Assembly: GCF_024166365.1 (NCBI RefSeq)
Contig: NC_064822.1
Span: 105,892,823-105,956,822, forward strand
Source of the DNA: Elephas maximus indicus
Taxonomy: Eukaryota > Chordata > Mammalia > Proboscidea > Elephantidae
DNA: 64,000 nt
Direction of reading: 5' to 3'
The notes under the pieces are model-generated. The model was not told the DNA's origin. It saw only the letters and a list, made by a program, of their open reading frames with translations, and made no database searches. This document shows, piece by piece, positions 54,225-64,000 of this stretch (within the stretch, counting starts at the first letter, position 1; each line of letters starts with the position of its first letter). The translations under genes and the position numbers were made by a program.

Positions 54225-54320
54225 TCTCTAAGAAGTTGAGATCTCTGTATAAGTAGCTGTCAATTACTGAGTGCTTATTATGTAACAGGCCCTGTGCTTA
54301 CAACTTTATATACCCTGCCT
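54225..54320 (+). mobile_element. MIR-like fragment
   Basis: 'aattactgagtgcttattat' and 'gtaacaggccctgtgcttac' fit the MIR 3' core. Confidence 0.5.
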
Positions 54321-54343
54321 GGCCAGCAAGTAAGTGCTGAATC

Positions 54344-54403
54344 AGTAGCTACTATGAGTCGGAATCGACTCCACGGCAGTGGGTTTGGTTTTTTTTGGTT
54401 TTA
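54344..54403 (+). mobile_element. AfroSINE 3' fragment
   Basis: 'ctatgagtcggaatcgactc' and 'cacggcagtgggtttgg'; well preserved tail only. Confidence 0.75.
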
Positions 54404-54404
54404 T

Positions 54405-54610
54405 TAGGATAATGAAGGAGCCTGTGGGGGTTGGCTGCTAAATTAAAGGCTGGCAGTTTGAACCCACCCAGTTGCTCAGTGAAAGAAAAGCCTGGTGATC
54501 TGCTTCTGTAAAAATTATAGCCAAGAAAAGCCTGTGGAGCAGTTCTGCCCTGTAACACACAGGGTCGCTATGAGTCTAGGGCCGAGGAGAAGGCAGCTAG
54601 CAACAACAGT
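54405..54610 (+). mobile_element. AfroSINE, long class
   Basis: 'ctaaattaaaggctggcagt', 'gcctggtgatctgcttctgt', 'acacacagggtcgctatgag' and an end 'gcagctagcaacaacag'. Confidence 0.82.
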
Positions 54611-54739
54611 TATGATAACGATGATTAGAGAATGGAGCTAACAAGAAGCACCTGAACACTGAGTGGAATGCCATCTGTGCGCATCCCACCCTGTGGTCAC
54701 ACGTGACCTGATTGTTGCCTTCATCCCAGCACTAATAGC

Positions 54740-54935
54740 AGCATTCCTAAAGCATGACACTGGGGAAAGCTCTGGGCTGGAGAGCCATGTAGAACTGGGC
54801 ACAAGTCTTTTCCTGCGGCCTGCAGTGCAACCTTGAGCAAGTCTGCACTGTGCTGCTAACCCTAACAACTCCTCAAGATAGGTGTGCCATTTCCATCTTA
54901 CAGATGAGGAAATTGAAACATAGAGACTTGTTAAA
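54740..54935 (+). mobile_element. MIR-like fragment
   Basis: 'ccatcttacagatgaggaaa' and 'ttgaaacatagagacttg' fit the MIR core; the left part is weaker. Confidence 0.45.
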
Positions 54936-56353
54936 GAAAATGAAGTCTGAAGGTGCAGTGTTCTGGGATTGGAAGCCAAGTGTGTTTGGCTCCAAACTCC
55001 CTGGAGTTTCCACACTGCAATTCTGCTGCCTCCGTCTCTTTGAATCATACATTTCAAGTGATTTTGGCACATTTTTTTTTCCATTTTAACTGGTGGGATC
55101 CACTTTCCAAAGGATACAGCTTCTGTCTTTGAAGTTTTCAGGGTAGAGCTCCCTGGAGGGAGAAGAATGAGACTATTCTGTCTTATTCTCAGAGAACTAG
55201 ATAGGAATAGGGTTGTTGTTGGTTATTCCTGACCTTGCTTTGCTGGAACCAGAGGGGTTAGCACTCTAAAGTTTATTTGGGGGGTTCACTTCACGTCAGA
55301 CTAACTGCTGGCAAGATGTGACTTTCTTCTTAAAAGAACAAAAAATATTTGGATATAATCCTATAAGGCGATCTATAAAGTGAAGATACTTTTATGTGCT
55401 TGTAATTTAGTTTTTCTTCCTTGAATAGAGGTGGAAATGATGAGAAACTGAAAAGGGGAAACCCATGAGGAAAATATTTTAGATGCCACACAGGCCGCCC
55501 CTAGATGAAAATCCACAGGCCCAGCTGGCGTCTTGAAAGGTCTTTGGTGTACAGTGTGGCAGACTTGAGCTTCTGGGGTACTGACACAGGGTTGTACTTA
55601 GATTCTGGTGCAGAAAGAGTTATTATCCTTTTTTTTCTGTGATATTTAATGTTTAAAAATTAACATATAAACTAATGTAGGTATTTCCTAAATGACATTG
55701 TGTACTTTGGTTGCTTTTCCTTGGAGTCATTTCTTTTTTTGTAAAGGAGCGGTGCTCTAAAATCCCCTTATTTTCAGGCTGTTTCTGACTGCTGTGGCTT
55801 TTACCGATAAATTAAAGCATCTGTAATATTTTCTTCTTTTTTTAAGGATCCTGGACTATATTATCTTAAGTTATTCACAGACTGGAACTTGTGGGTTTTA
55901 CCTCAAGTCAGCAAGAATGAATTTTATGGTACAGACCAATTTCGTCACGGGATATCCTTTTAAAAAATGAACCCAGCTTGAATTAGGTAGAAGCTTCTGA
56001 TAGTTTCTTGTTCAGTCAGCCTGTGACCAAGGCAAGCACACCGTCTTAAAATGTTAGAGTTGTTATTCTTACTCTTTTGGACTTCCTCTCTGGCTTAGAG
56101 AAACTCTCATTTTTAATTTGAACTTGTAGAAAAAGCATTGGTATGCATTTTCCTCCCATAGTTCTTTGCTTGTTTTATTTCAAGGAGACAGAGGGAAGTA
56201 CTAGAAGATGAACTTCCTGTTAAAAAGCAACTTCCCCGTTTGGTTGGTTCTCTGAGCTCTAATCTCTACTGTTACCCTTCTAATATAGCTATTTTCCAAA
56301 TTATCTTAAAGTTAGGAAATTATCACTTGTATTTTTTTTTATATATGTAGTCA

Positions 56354-56526
56354 GGAAACCCTGGTGGTGTAGTGGTTAAGGGCTATGGCTGCTAACCAAA
56401 AGGTTGGCAGTTCGAATCCACCAGGCGCTCTCTGGAAACTCTGTGGGGCAGTTCCACTCTGTCCTGTAGGGTCGCTATGAGTTGGAGTCGACTTGGCGGC
56501 ACTGGGTTTGGTTTTTTGGTTTTTCA
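56354..56526 (+). mobile_element. AfroSINE, short class
   Basis: 'aggaaaccctggtggtgtag', 'gttcgaatccaccaggcgct' and 'ggtcgctatgagttggagtc' to 'gtttggttttttggttttt'. Flanks 'tatatgtagtc' and 'atatatagtc' are a likely target-site duplication. Confidence 0.9.
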
Positions 56527-56679
56527 TATATAGTCGTATCTCCCTTAGTAAGCTGCTCGAGTATATCTGCTAGCTTTGAACCTAAGTGCTTTTCATTACT
56601 TATTCAACCTGTGAACAAATCAAGAAATCAACTGTCACCAACCTCCCTATCCTTATTTCCTTGCTAGTCTCTGACAGCC

Positions 56680-57065
56680 TTCTCTATTACAGTCAAACTG
56701 GTTTCTTCGCTCTTTTTCCTGACAGGGTCATTCCTACCTCTGTGCCTTTGCAGTGAATGTTTTCATTGCCAGGGCTGCCTTTTGTCCTATTAAAGTCCTA
56801 CCCATCTCTCAAGGACTCGCTGGTGTCCCCCTCATGGTGAAACCAGCTGACTGCTCTAGTTCACGTTAATCTAGTCTATCTTTAGACCACTGTTGTATTC
56901 AGTGATGCAGTTTAACACTTAATTGACCACTGTTTGTTTCATTTATATTATTTTTGCTTCTTCAGTTTAGATGTTAGTTTTCTTGAGTGTAATGGTAAGG
57001 TCATCTATGTTTTGTAGCTTTTATGTCTCTACTAAGGTTCTGAACATGTCAATATAATAATAAAA
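56680..57065 (+). mobile_element. L2 LINE 3' fragment
   Basis: 'cctctgtgcctttgcagtga', 'cccatctctcaaggactcgc' and 'agatgttagttttcttgagt' are ordered L2 3' text. Confidence 0.65.
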
Positions 57066-57924
57066 AATGTATCAGGCACATATAAATGCAGGATCTACCA
57101 AGAGGGTGAGGGATGTGTAGAAGGCAGATTCCCTGCCCTCAAGGAGCAGGGAAATAGAAAAATCTAGTAACTTCTCAATAAATTGGTGTTGGGGTTTTAA
57201 AAATACTGTTTTTTGAGCACTTAGAAGCATTTGTATTCTTCTTTTTGATTTTATACTTGAATGATAAAGTAGCATTCAAACAATCTCATTTGAAATGATT
57301 CCTGGGAGATGGCAGCTTGACCACATCCCGACTACCTTGTTTTTTTAACTGAGTTCACGTAAGCTAACAGTTACGAAGTTTAGAGCGAAAAAATAGGAAC
57401 TCATGAAGGTGAAGTTAAAAGACTTGAAGGATAGATCCAGGGAGCCTAAAATGCAGGTAATAGGAATTAAGAGAAATAAGTAATAGAAAAAAAATTCCCT
57501 GAAAAAAAAAGCCTGCAAAATGAAAAGACCACAGGCTGAGTGAACTTACTATGTTCCAGGCAAGACTGATGAGAAAAGGCGCAAACCGAAGGATGTTCTG
57601 ATGAAATTCCTGAATTCAGTGATAAAGAAAAAAATCTTATAAGCTCCTAGATAGAAAGATAAAGTTGAAACCACAACAGTGCGGATTGTTCTCATTTGCA
57701 GTACAGTATTATAACTTTAGTGATGTAGGAAAAACATCTGCAGACTATTTAAAGAAAAGATCTACACTTTAGGAATTCTGTAGGTAGTCTAGAAATTATT
57801 CACTTTGCAGGGAAGTGAAAGCTCTGTGCAAATGTTCAAGGATTCAGAGATGGTATCACCAGTAGACTCCAATCTGAGTAATACACCCTAACTAGATGGC
57901 ACTGGGTTTTTTAGACACATATAG

Positions 57925-58131
57925 CATACCAGTTGATGTTGAGTTGGTCCCAACTCATGGTGACCCTATGTGTGTCAGAGTAGAACTGTGTTTCATAGGA
58001 TTTTCAGTGGCTGATTTTTCTAAAGTAGATTACCAGGCCTTTTTTCTGAGGCGCCTCTGGATGGACTTGAACCTCCAACCTTTGGGTTAACAAGTTGAGT
58101 GTGTTACTGTTTGCATCACCCAGGGACTGCA
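57925..58131 (-). mobile_element. AfroSINE, alternative long subtype (reverse)
   Basis: 'agagtagaactgtgtttcat', 'ggattttcagtggctgattt', 'gaggcgcctctggatggact' and head 'gcatcacccagggactgc'. Shares its middle with the copy at 60483-60673 but not with the other classes. Confidence 0.8.
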
Positions 58132-59192
58132 TATAACAAAGAGACCCTAAGATAGGAGACCCGAGGAAAGTGATGGGCAGTGGCCTTTGAAATTTATATA
58201 GTTACACAGATTGTGAGTGACAAGGAATGTGTGTTATAAATGCTAGGTAATGATCTTTGAAATAGAAGGTACTGCAAGGGAGACCAAGTAGTGTGAGTGA
58301 AATATTCTAAATGATTTCAGCAAGGTTTAGACATTGCAGGGAGGAGTAGTGTGAGGGTGAGTGGGAAGTAAAAGTGTTCTTTGATATCATTAGGATATTG
58401 TGAGGGGTAGGAGAAGTATGGGAATGGACTGCCTCGGTGAGGAGAAAAATATTTCACTTATAATAGCATCAAAAATTATAAAATAGATAAGTGTCACAAG
58501 AAAGACACAAGGTCTTTTTTAAATTTTTGTTGTGCTTGAAATGAAAGTTTAGAAATCAAGTCAGTCTCTCATACAAAAATTTATATACACCTTGCTAATC
58601 AACTTGACGGAAGCGGGTGCGGTATGGGTAGCTCTCCCCTTAATGAGACAGCATACCCTCTATTTTCAGATACAGAATCTTGATGAAGAAAATAGTAAAA
58701 TCTTAGTAAAGATATAAAGCAAGAGCTGAGAAAATGAAAATACATAGTATATTCCTGGATGGGAAGACTAAATAAATATAAATTCAATGGAAATCCAATT
58801 AGAACTCCAGTGGAGATTTCTTCTGGTAAATTGGGGGTGAGGAATTAGATAAAATGATCTCAGTGTTCATATGGAAGAATAAATGTTCTAGAATAGTTAT
58901 AAAAATTCAGGAACAGAATAGTGAGGTGGTATTTGCCTCATCAGTTTTTAAAACATATTCTAAAATTACTGTAATTAAAGCAGTATGGTATTACCATTTG
59001 AATAAGGGGCGAACAGAACAGAGTGCCCAAATCCTTGTATATGCAAGAAAAACAATTATGAGAACATGGAAGTTTTATTAGTTTAGATCAGCTATCCTCC
59101 CAATTGTCTCAAATTAGAAAAGATTTTAGAATAAATTGGCTAGGACTCTGTAAAAAAAAAAAAAAAAACCAAAAAAAAAAAAAAAACAAAAA

Positions 59193-59299
59193 AACCAAGC
59201 CTGTTGCCGTCGAGTTGATTCCAACTCAATAGTGACCCTATAGGACAGAGTTGAACTGCCCCATAGGATTTCCAAGGAGTGGCTGGTAGATTCAAACTC
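59193..59299 (-). mobile_element. AfroSINE, 5'-truncated (reverse)
   Basis: A-rich tract (59152-59195) then 'cctgttgccgtcgagttgat', 'aggatttccaaggagtggct' and 'ggtagattcaaac'. The head is missing. Confidence 0.85.
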
Positions 59300-59529
59300 C
59301 ATAGAACATCAGAAAAATTGAAGTTTTTGTAATTCTTTTTGTCCTGGTGTGAAGAGCCATTTCCTTTGCAGTATCTTCCCAGTGCCCTCTACTGACAAAG
59401 TTTAGCATCCTGACAGCTGGCATAGGAAAAAATATTTAAAGGGCCCATCTAAATTTTCACAGAGAGGGCAATGATGGGTAGATTTGAAGCTCAGAAAAAA
59501 TAAATTGATAACTGCCACATCTTTGATTT

Positions 59530-60050
59530 CCCTTTTTCCTTCAGCCTACCTCTCCTGTCCAGTCCATTGGCAAGTCTTTTTGGTGCAACCTTGAGAATAT
59601 ATCCTGCATCATCTTCTCTCCATCACTGATCACTGCTAATCATTGCCTTGTCTAGTTTAGTACATCTCTTGCTTTGGTAGCTTCTTACCTGGTTTCCTTG
59701 CTTTCTGCTCTTGCCCCTCTTAAATCCATTTTCCACATAACAACTAGATCTTTCAGATCTGCAAATCAGATCATATTGCTTCCCTGCTTGACAACCCTCC
59801 TGTGGATTCTCTTTGTCTTTAAAATAAAATCATAACCCTTTTCCATGACCTACAAGGCTTACACAGTCCTGTCCCCTCATCTCTTCCCCTCATCCAGTGT
59901 CTCAGTGACACTGGCTGGCAGCTCTTTCTCTCCTTCTTTCTTCCCCTTTTCTTCTTCTTCCCTTCCTTCTTCCTTCGTACTTTCTTTCCTTCCTTCCTCC
60001 CTTCCCTGTTCTTTTTATGTATGCAGCAGGTATTCATTGAGTGCCTACTG
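59530..60050 (+). mobile_element. L2 LINE fragment
   Basis: 'gatctgcaaatcagatcata'-like text around 59755, 'ttgcttccctgcttgacaac', 'cctacaaggcttacacagtc' and a pyrimidine-rich end follow L2. The continuation is at 61005-61425. Confidence 0.65.
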
Positions 60051-60061
60051 CGTGCCACATG

Positions 60062-60228
60062 GAGCCCTCGTGGTGCAGTGATTAAGAGGTTGGCTGCCAA
60101 CCAAAAGTCAGCAATTCGAATCCACCAGCTGCTCTTTGAAACCCTATGGGGCAGTTCTACTCTGTCCTGTAGGGTCACTATGAGTCAGAATTGACTCAGT
60201 GGCAGTGGGCTTGACTTGGGCTAGTATA
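60062..60228 (+). mobile_element. AfroSINE, short class
   Basis: 'gagccctcgtggtgcagtga', 'attcgaatccaccagctgct' and 'gtcactatgagtcagaattg'. Exact 9-bp target-site duplication TGCCACATG at 60053-60061 and 60229-60237. Confidence 0.92.
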
Positions 60229-60249
60229 TGCCACATGAGTGGAGGTGAT

Positions 60250-60416
60250 TAAAAAAAAAAAAAAAAAAAATCCATACCCGTTGCCGGCGAGTTGAATTTT
60301 ACTCATAGCGACCCTAAAGGACAGAGTAGAACTGTCCCATGGCGTTTCCAAGGAGTGGCTGGTGGATTTGAGCTACCAACCTAATTTTGGTTAGCAGCTG
60401 AACTCTTAACCACTGC
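60250..60416 (-). mobile_element. AfroSINE, short class (reverse)
   Basis: Poly(A) then 'cccgttgccggcgagttgaa', 'ccaaggagtggctggtggat' and 'gctgaactcttaaccactgc'. Exact 7-bp target-site duplication AGGTGAT at 60243-60249 and 60417-60423. Head-on partner of the + copy 21 bp to its left. Confidence 0.92.
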
Positions 60417-60482
60417 AGGTGATATATCAGCGGTTAAAGTAACAAAACTCCTGGCCCTTATGAAGCTTACCTTCTAGTAGAA

Positions 60483-60673
60483 AAACCAGTTGCCCTTGAA
60501 TCAGTTCTGACTCACAGTGACCCTGTGTATTTCAGAGTAGAACTGTGCTCCATAGGATTTTCAGTGCCTGTGATGGTTCAGAAGCAGATTGCCAAGCCTT
60601 TCTTGAGAGGTGTCTCTGGGTGGATTTAAACCTCCAATCTCTCAGTTAGTAGCCAAGTGCTAACCATTTGCAG
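60483..60673 (-). mobile_element. AfroSINE, alternative long subtype (reverse)
   Basis: 'gagtagaactgtgctccata', 'ggattttcagtgcctgtgat', 'gaggtgtctctgggtggatt' and 'agtgctaaccatttgc'. Confidence 0.82.
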
Positions 60674-60710
60674 GAGTAGTCAGAAAATAGTAAGTACTAC
60701 ATATTGCCTG

Positions 60711-60879
60711 GAGCCCTGGTGGTGCAGTGGTTAAGAGCTCAGCTGCTAAACAGAAGGCTGGCAGTTTGAATGCATCAGCTGCTCCTTGGAAACCCTAATG
60801 GGTAGTTCTACCCTGTCCTATAGAGTCACTATGAGTTGGAATGAACTGGACAGCAACGGGCTTGGTTTTGGGTTTTTAT
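60711..60879 (+). mobile_element. AfroSINE, short class
   Basis: 'gagccctggtggtgcagtgg', 'tttgaatgcatcagctgctc' and 'agtcactatgagttggaatg'. Target-site duplication 'atattgcctg' (60701-60710) and 'atgttgcctg' (60880-60889), one mismatch. Confidence 0.92.
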
Positions 60880-61004
60880 ATGTTGCCTGTCAAATGGTGA
60901 AATTCAATGGAGAACAAGTATAAGAGGGAAAGAGAGTACTGGGGGTAGCGGATGCAATTTAAAATAGGGTAGTCAGGGAAGACCTCATCGTGTGATGACA
61001 TTTG

Positions 61005-61425
61005 AACAAAACTCTGAAGGTGGTGAGGCTTATCTTCCTCTGCCTTGAACTCCCCAGGGTCTTGTTCCTTGCGTTTCCTCTGCCTGAATGCTATTCTCTA
61101 AGCTTTGTGCCTTCTTTCTGTCTCAGCTCTAAAATTAACCTTCTCAGAAGTACCTTCCCTGACCACCCAGGTAAAATTAGCAACCCCTCCCATCATTCTT
61201 GTCTCATCACTCTCTTACCCTTTTTTTCCCCCCATTTTCAGTGTTCTAATTAATGCTTACACTGCCTGAATTTGCCTTGTTCATGTTTATATTCGCTTAT
61301 TATTTGATTCTTCCCCAGTAAAATGTTAGTTCTGTGAGTGCAGAGACCTTTCTGCCTTGTTCCCTATTGTCACCCTGTGCCTAGGGTAGAAGCCTGACCC
61401 TTAGTAAACACTTTTCAGTGAGCAA
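61005..61425 (+). mobile_element. L2 LINE 3' end
   Basis: 'tgcctgaatgctattctcta', 'cagaagtaccttccctgacc', 'agtaaaatgttagttctgtg' and 'cagagacctttctgccttgt' follow the L2 3' end in order. Confidence 0.75.
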
Positions 61426-62644
61426 ATAATTTTGCAGGGAGAAGATTCCAGTGGGATTCCTTAGATAGTGACAGCTTTAAAGAGTAAAGCATCTGTCCCC
61501 AGGGCCTCTGCCAGGAAGGAAGAGGGACCTCTATGGAAAATGGCCAGGGATGGAATGCAAAGGTCTCTGATGTTTCCTGGCATTTGGTTAGTTTAGTATG
61601 TTTGTTTGTTTTTTCCTTTGTTTCCCTCTGACTTTATATGTGACTTTTACAGTTGGATGATATATGATAACTTTCCATTTCATCAGCCTACCTGGCTGCT
61701 TTGCTTAATTCAGTTCAGTTCCTATTTATTATGCAAATACTTACAGAACACACAATACCAAACCTTGTTCAGTGTTTATATCAGAGCTGGAGCAACACCA
61801 CTGAGTGCCTCTGCTCCCTGAGTATGGGGACAGATGCTTCTGATTATTTGTTGTCCTTTGCCCGTGCGTTGAGTCCCTTTTTCCTCTCCCACGTTTATTA
61901 CCCACAGGATCTGATCTGAGGCCTAAGTTGATTGTGTGGGTTTTTCTGTAGACCAGACACCGTCACCAACCTTCATTTTGGTTTAACTGGTCCTGGTTGG
62001 GAAAACTAAATATTTCACATGCCTGGTTTTTCAAGATTTTTCCATGGCCACATTATATCTTTGCAAAATGTTGGAAAACCAGGGAAGTGAACTGTTGAGC
62101 CATATGGTAAATACTGGATTTATTGGACTAAGTCAGACCTTAGTTGACTTATTCTAGTATATGCAAACAGTGTTTTAGCAGTGGGACTCCTAGACTTCTG
62201 AGGAGATCTGTGGGCCACCCATAGTCATCCAGCTGTAGCCATAGAACGTTTCTCTCTTAGGTCCTATGGACTTATGGTGCCTATTTGAGTACCTGTGTCC
62301 AAGATACTGTTCAAACACTAAAATTATTATGGTTTTGCACATAGAATAAATGCAGTAAAATCTCAGAAATTCCATTTATTTGGGGTTTATTATTATGCTA
62401 TCATAAACTTCAAGTTTATCTCTGTGACTAAGAAATAGAACTGGTGAAACAAGATTATTCTATTTTAGTAATGATTAAAAGAAACATGATTAAGATGATT
62501 AAATGTTAATTAACAGATCACCATTGTCAGAAGAAGTAAAATGCTGAGAATCCTGAATTTGATTTATCTTCTAATTTTTTCTTACAATTGTAGGAAAAAG
62601 TGCTTTTCATTGGAGGTGGGGACTCTTTCCTTTTTTTTGTAGTG

Positions 62645-62805
62645 AGTTTTAGTTGTCTTAGTTTCCTTATCCATAAAATGAGGATAGTAATAGTATTGGC
62701 CTTATAGAATTTTTGTGAGGACTAAATCAGTTAATACATAAAAGTATGATGATTAGAACAATGCTTGGGGTACAGTAAGCAGTATTTAAGTCTCTTATGA
62801 CATTC
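62645..62805 (+). mobile_element. MIR fragment
   Basis: 'tagtttccttatccataaaa', 'tgaggatagtaatagtattg' and 'gaggactaaatcagttaata' in MIR order. Confidence 0.7.
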
Positions 62806-63671
62806 TGCTACTATGTTATTTTATCTTATTAAAATTCCATCCACGCAGGAGTTACGATTAGTCAATTAAGTATCTAAACTGGGCTATATGGACCCAAATT
62901 TGGTTTCCAGACTGGTCTAAAACAGGAAGATAGTTAAAACCGTGAGAATAAATGAATTCCTCCAGGGAAGAAGACTTAGAGTGAACAGAGAGAAGTATTT
63001 CAGACAGAGCCCTAAGGAATGCTAACAATTAAGGGATGGGCAAGAGAAAAAGAAAGGCTAGAAAGAAGTTACTGAAAGTTTGGGAAGAAAACCAGAGGAG
63101 AAGGAAAATAGGAGAGTTTGGGGACCAGGAGGACAAAAGAGAGGGAGTGATCTGATGTTGTGGAAACTCGTGAATGGTGAACTCAAGGTTGAGATGGATC
63201 CATTGGGTTTAGCCATAGGTGGTTTGTGAGTTTGCTGAGAGTGTTTTTTAATGCAGTGGTGTGGGAGTCAGAAGCCAGATTATAGTGGGAGTCAGTGTGA
63301 GGAAATGAATGAATTTAAAAAACAAAAAAAGTAGCTTTCAGTGACTTTGATTTTGGTTAGGAGGGGCCAGAGATGACAGTAGCTTTCTTTAGTTTTTTTG
63401 AGAGATAAATATCACAAGTATCTTTGTGACATAGTAAATGCCATAAAGGAGGTGTGTACAAGTATTGAGGGAGCAGAGGAGAAAGACGTTCATGTATCTG
63501 GAGTATTCAGGGAAGGTTTCCCTGAAGTATTATCACTGGGGCTCAGACTTAACAGTTGAGTAGGTGTTCAGTGGGCAGACAGACAAGGGGAGGAGGGCAC
63601 TTCAGGTTTGGAGAAAGGCATGGATTTGGGAATCATTGCACCATGTTTGAGGAATTATGATGATTTAATCA

Positions 63672-63729
63672 CCATAGGGTCGCTATGAGTCGGAATTGCC
63701 TCCATGGCGGTGGGTTTGGATTTTTTTAG
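63672..63729 (+). mobile_element. AfroSINE 3' fragment
   Basis: 'catagggtcgctatgagtcg' and 'ccatggcggtgggtttgg'. Confidence 0.75.
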
Positions 63730-64000
63730 AGCATAAAGTGCAAGCTCAGCAGGTCCAATAAGCCTGGACAGGAGGGGAGAGCTGAGAGCATGACGGGGCG
63801 GGGGGGTGGGGGGAGGTTCCTCGTGGGCTATAAATTTTAAATTTTATTCTGTAGGCCCTTGCTTCCCAATGGGGGTTTGTGCTATTTGTGCCAGGAGTGC
63901 TCAAAACTATACAGCAAACATGGTACAGCATCCTGGAGTATCCATTTAGTTGATTTTGGGGGGAAAATTATTGCTGTATTAAAACACAAATATAATGCAG

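Larger units (their letters stand above)
52600..54230 (+). mobile_element. L2 LINE 3' region, split by nested AfroSINEs
   Basis: 'gaaactactgtctccaaggc', 'cttagcttttatggcattgt', 'attgattctacttcttcctc', 'ttgctcttag'-type text 'agttcaggctcttagcacct', then after the SINE block 'cctttgtacacatcaccttt' and 'gaaatgcccactttggcatg'. This is ordered L2 ORF2 and 3' sequence. The SINE nest occupies about 53615-53995. Confidence 0.8.
44467..64000 (+). other. DIP2B: DIP2B intron 1 (continues beyond the window)
   Basis: No match to the next coding exon (expected to begin within ...EGDITQKGYEKKR) was found up to 64000, so all of this is intron 1; the human intron 1 is also very long. From about 44860 to 47550 there are no recognisable interspersed repeats. 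Further right, L2, MIR and many AfroSINEs appear, listed separately. Stretches 55090-56350, 57070-57920, 58135-59190, 61425-62640 and 62810-63670 hold no gene; some contain weak traces of old repeats. Confidence 0.88.

Noticed and set aside
59845-60178. Lys/Arg/Glu-rich protein of 119 codons on the - strand
   Set aside because: The charged repeats come from a CTT/CCT-rich tract at the end of an L2 and the frame runs into an AfroSINE.
1-64000. CRISPR array, prophage, toxin-antitoxin or other prokaryote-type system
   Set aside because: Spliced mammalian genes, CpG island and SINE/LINE content show vertebrate nuclear DNA; no regularly spaced direct repeats were seen.

Overview
This window is nuclear DNA from an afrotherian mammal. 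The diagnostic signal is about 25 copies or fragments of AfroSINE (a tRNA-derived head with a 3' tail reading like 'gggtcgctatgagtcggaa'). It occurs together with an RTE-clade LINE that ends in (CAA)n and carries almost the same tail. Two AfroSINE structural classes are present, a long one and a shorter one lacking a central segment. The short class fits a paenungulate (elephant, sea cow or hyrax); I cannot tell which.

Two host protein-coding genes are present, both on the + strand and in the order known from human 12q13. (1) The 3' end of LARP4: three coding exons (7580-7704, 7820-7988, 9150-9485) give the last 209 residues and the stop codon. They are followed by a long AT-rich 3'UTR of about 4.2 kb with AU-rich elements and a likely distal poly(A) signal near 13644. 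(2) The 5' end of DIP2B: a CpG-island promoter (about 44030-44860), a 5'UTR holding a short interrupted CGG/GCN tract orthologous in position to the human FRA12A repeat, coding exon 1 (44367-44466), and about 19.5 kb of intron 1 that runs off the window. LARP4 is an mRNA poly(A)-protecting La-related protein. DIP2B is a disco-interacting protein whose N-terminus begins the DMAP1-binding domain. They are neighbours but nothing suggests a shared function.

Layout: 1-7579 is a LARP4 intron filled by reverse L1M pieces, a MER20 fragment and a 3.8-kb RTE. 7580-13670 is the LARP4 3' end. 13671-44030 is intergenic, dominated by nested transposons: L1M; a split RTE inside an AfroSINE; MER5 split by RTE split by a solo LTR; an afrotherian L1 with an intact 5' end split by a near-complete RTE and a solo LTR; and an RTE split by another LTR. 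44030-44860 is the DIP2B CpG island. 44467-64000 is DIP2B intron 1, repeat-poor for its first 3 kb and then carrying L2, MIR and many AfroSINEs, including close inverted pairs.

I see no operon, CRISPR array, phage, toxin system or new multi-gene system. Every long frame outside LARP4 and DIP2B that I could interpret is a decayed LINE frame or chance. The most useful observations are the DIP2B repeat with a short upstream ORF running through it, exact target-site duplications that fix the order of transposon insertions, and an A/T palindrome.
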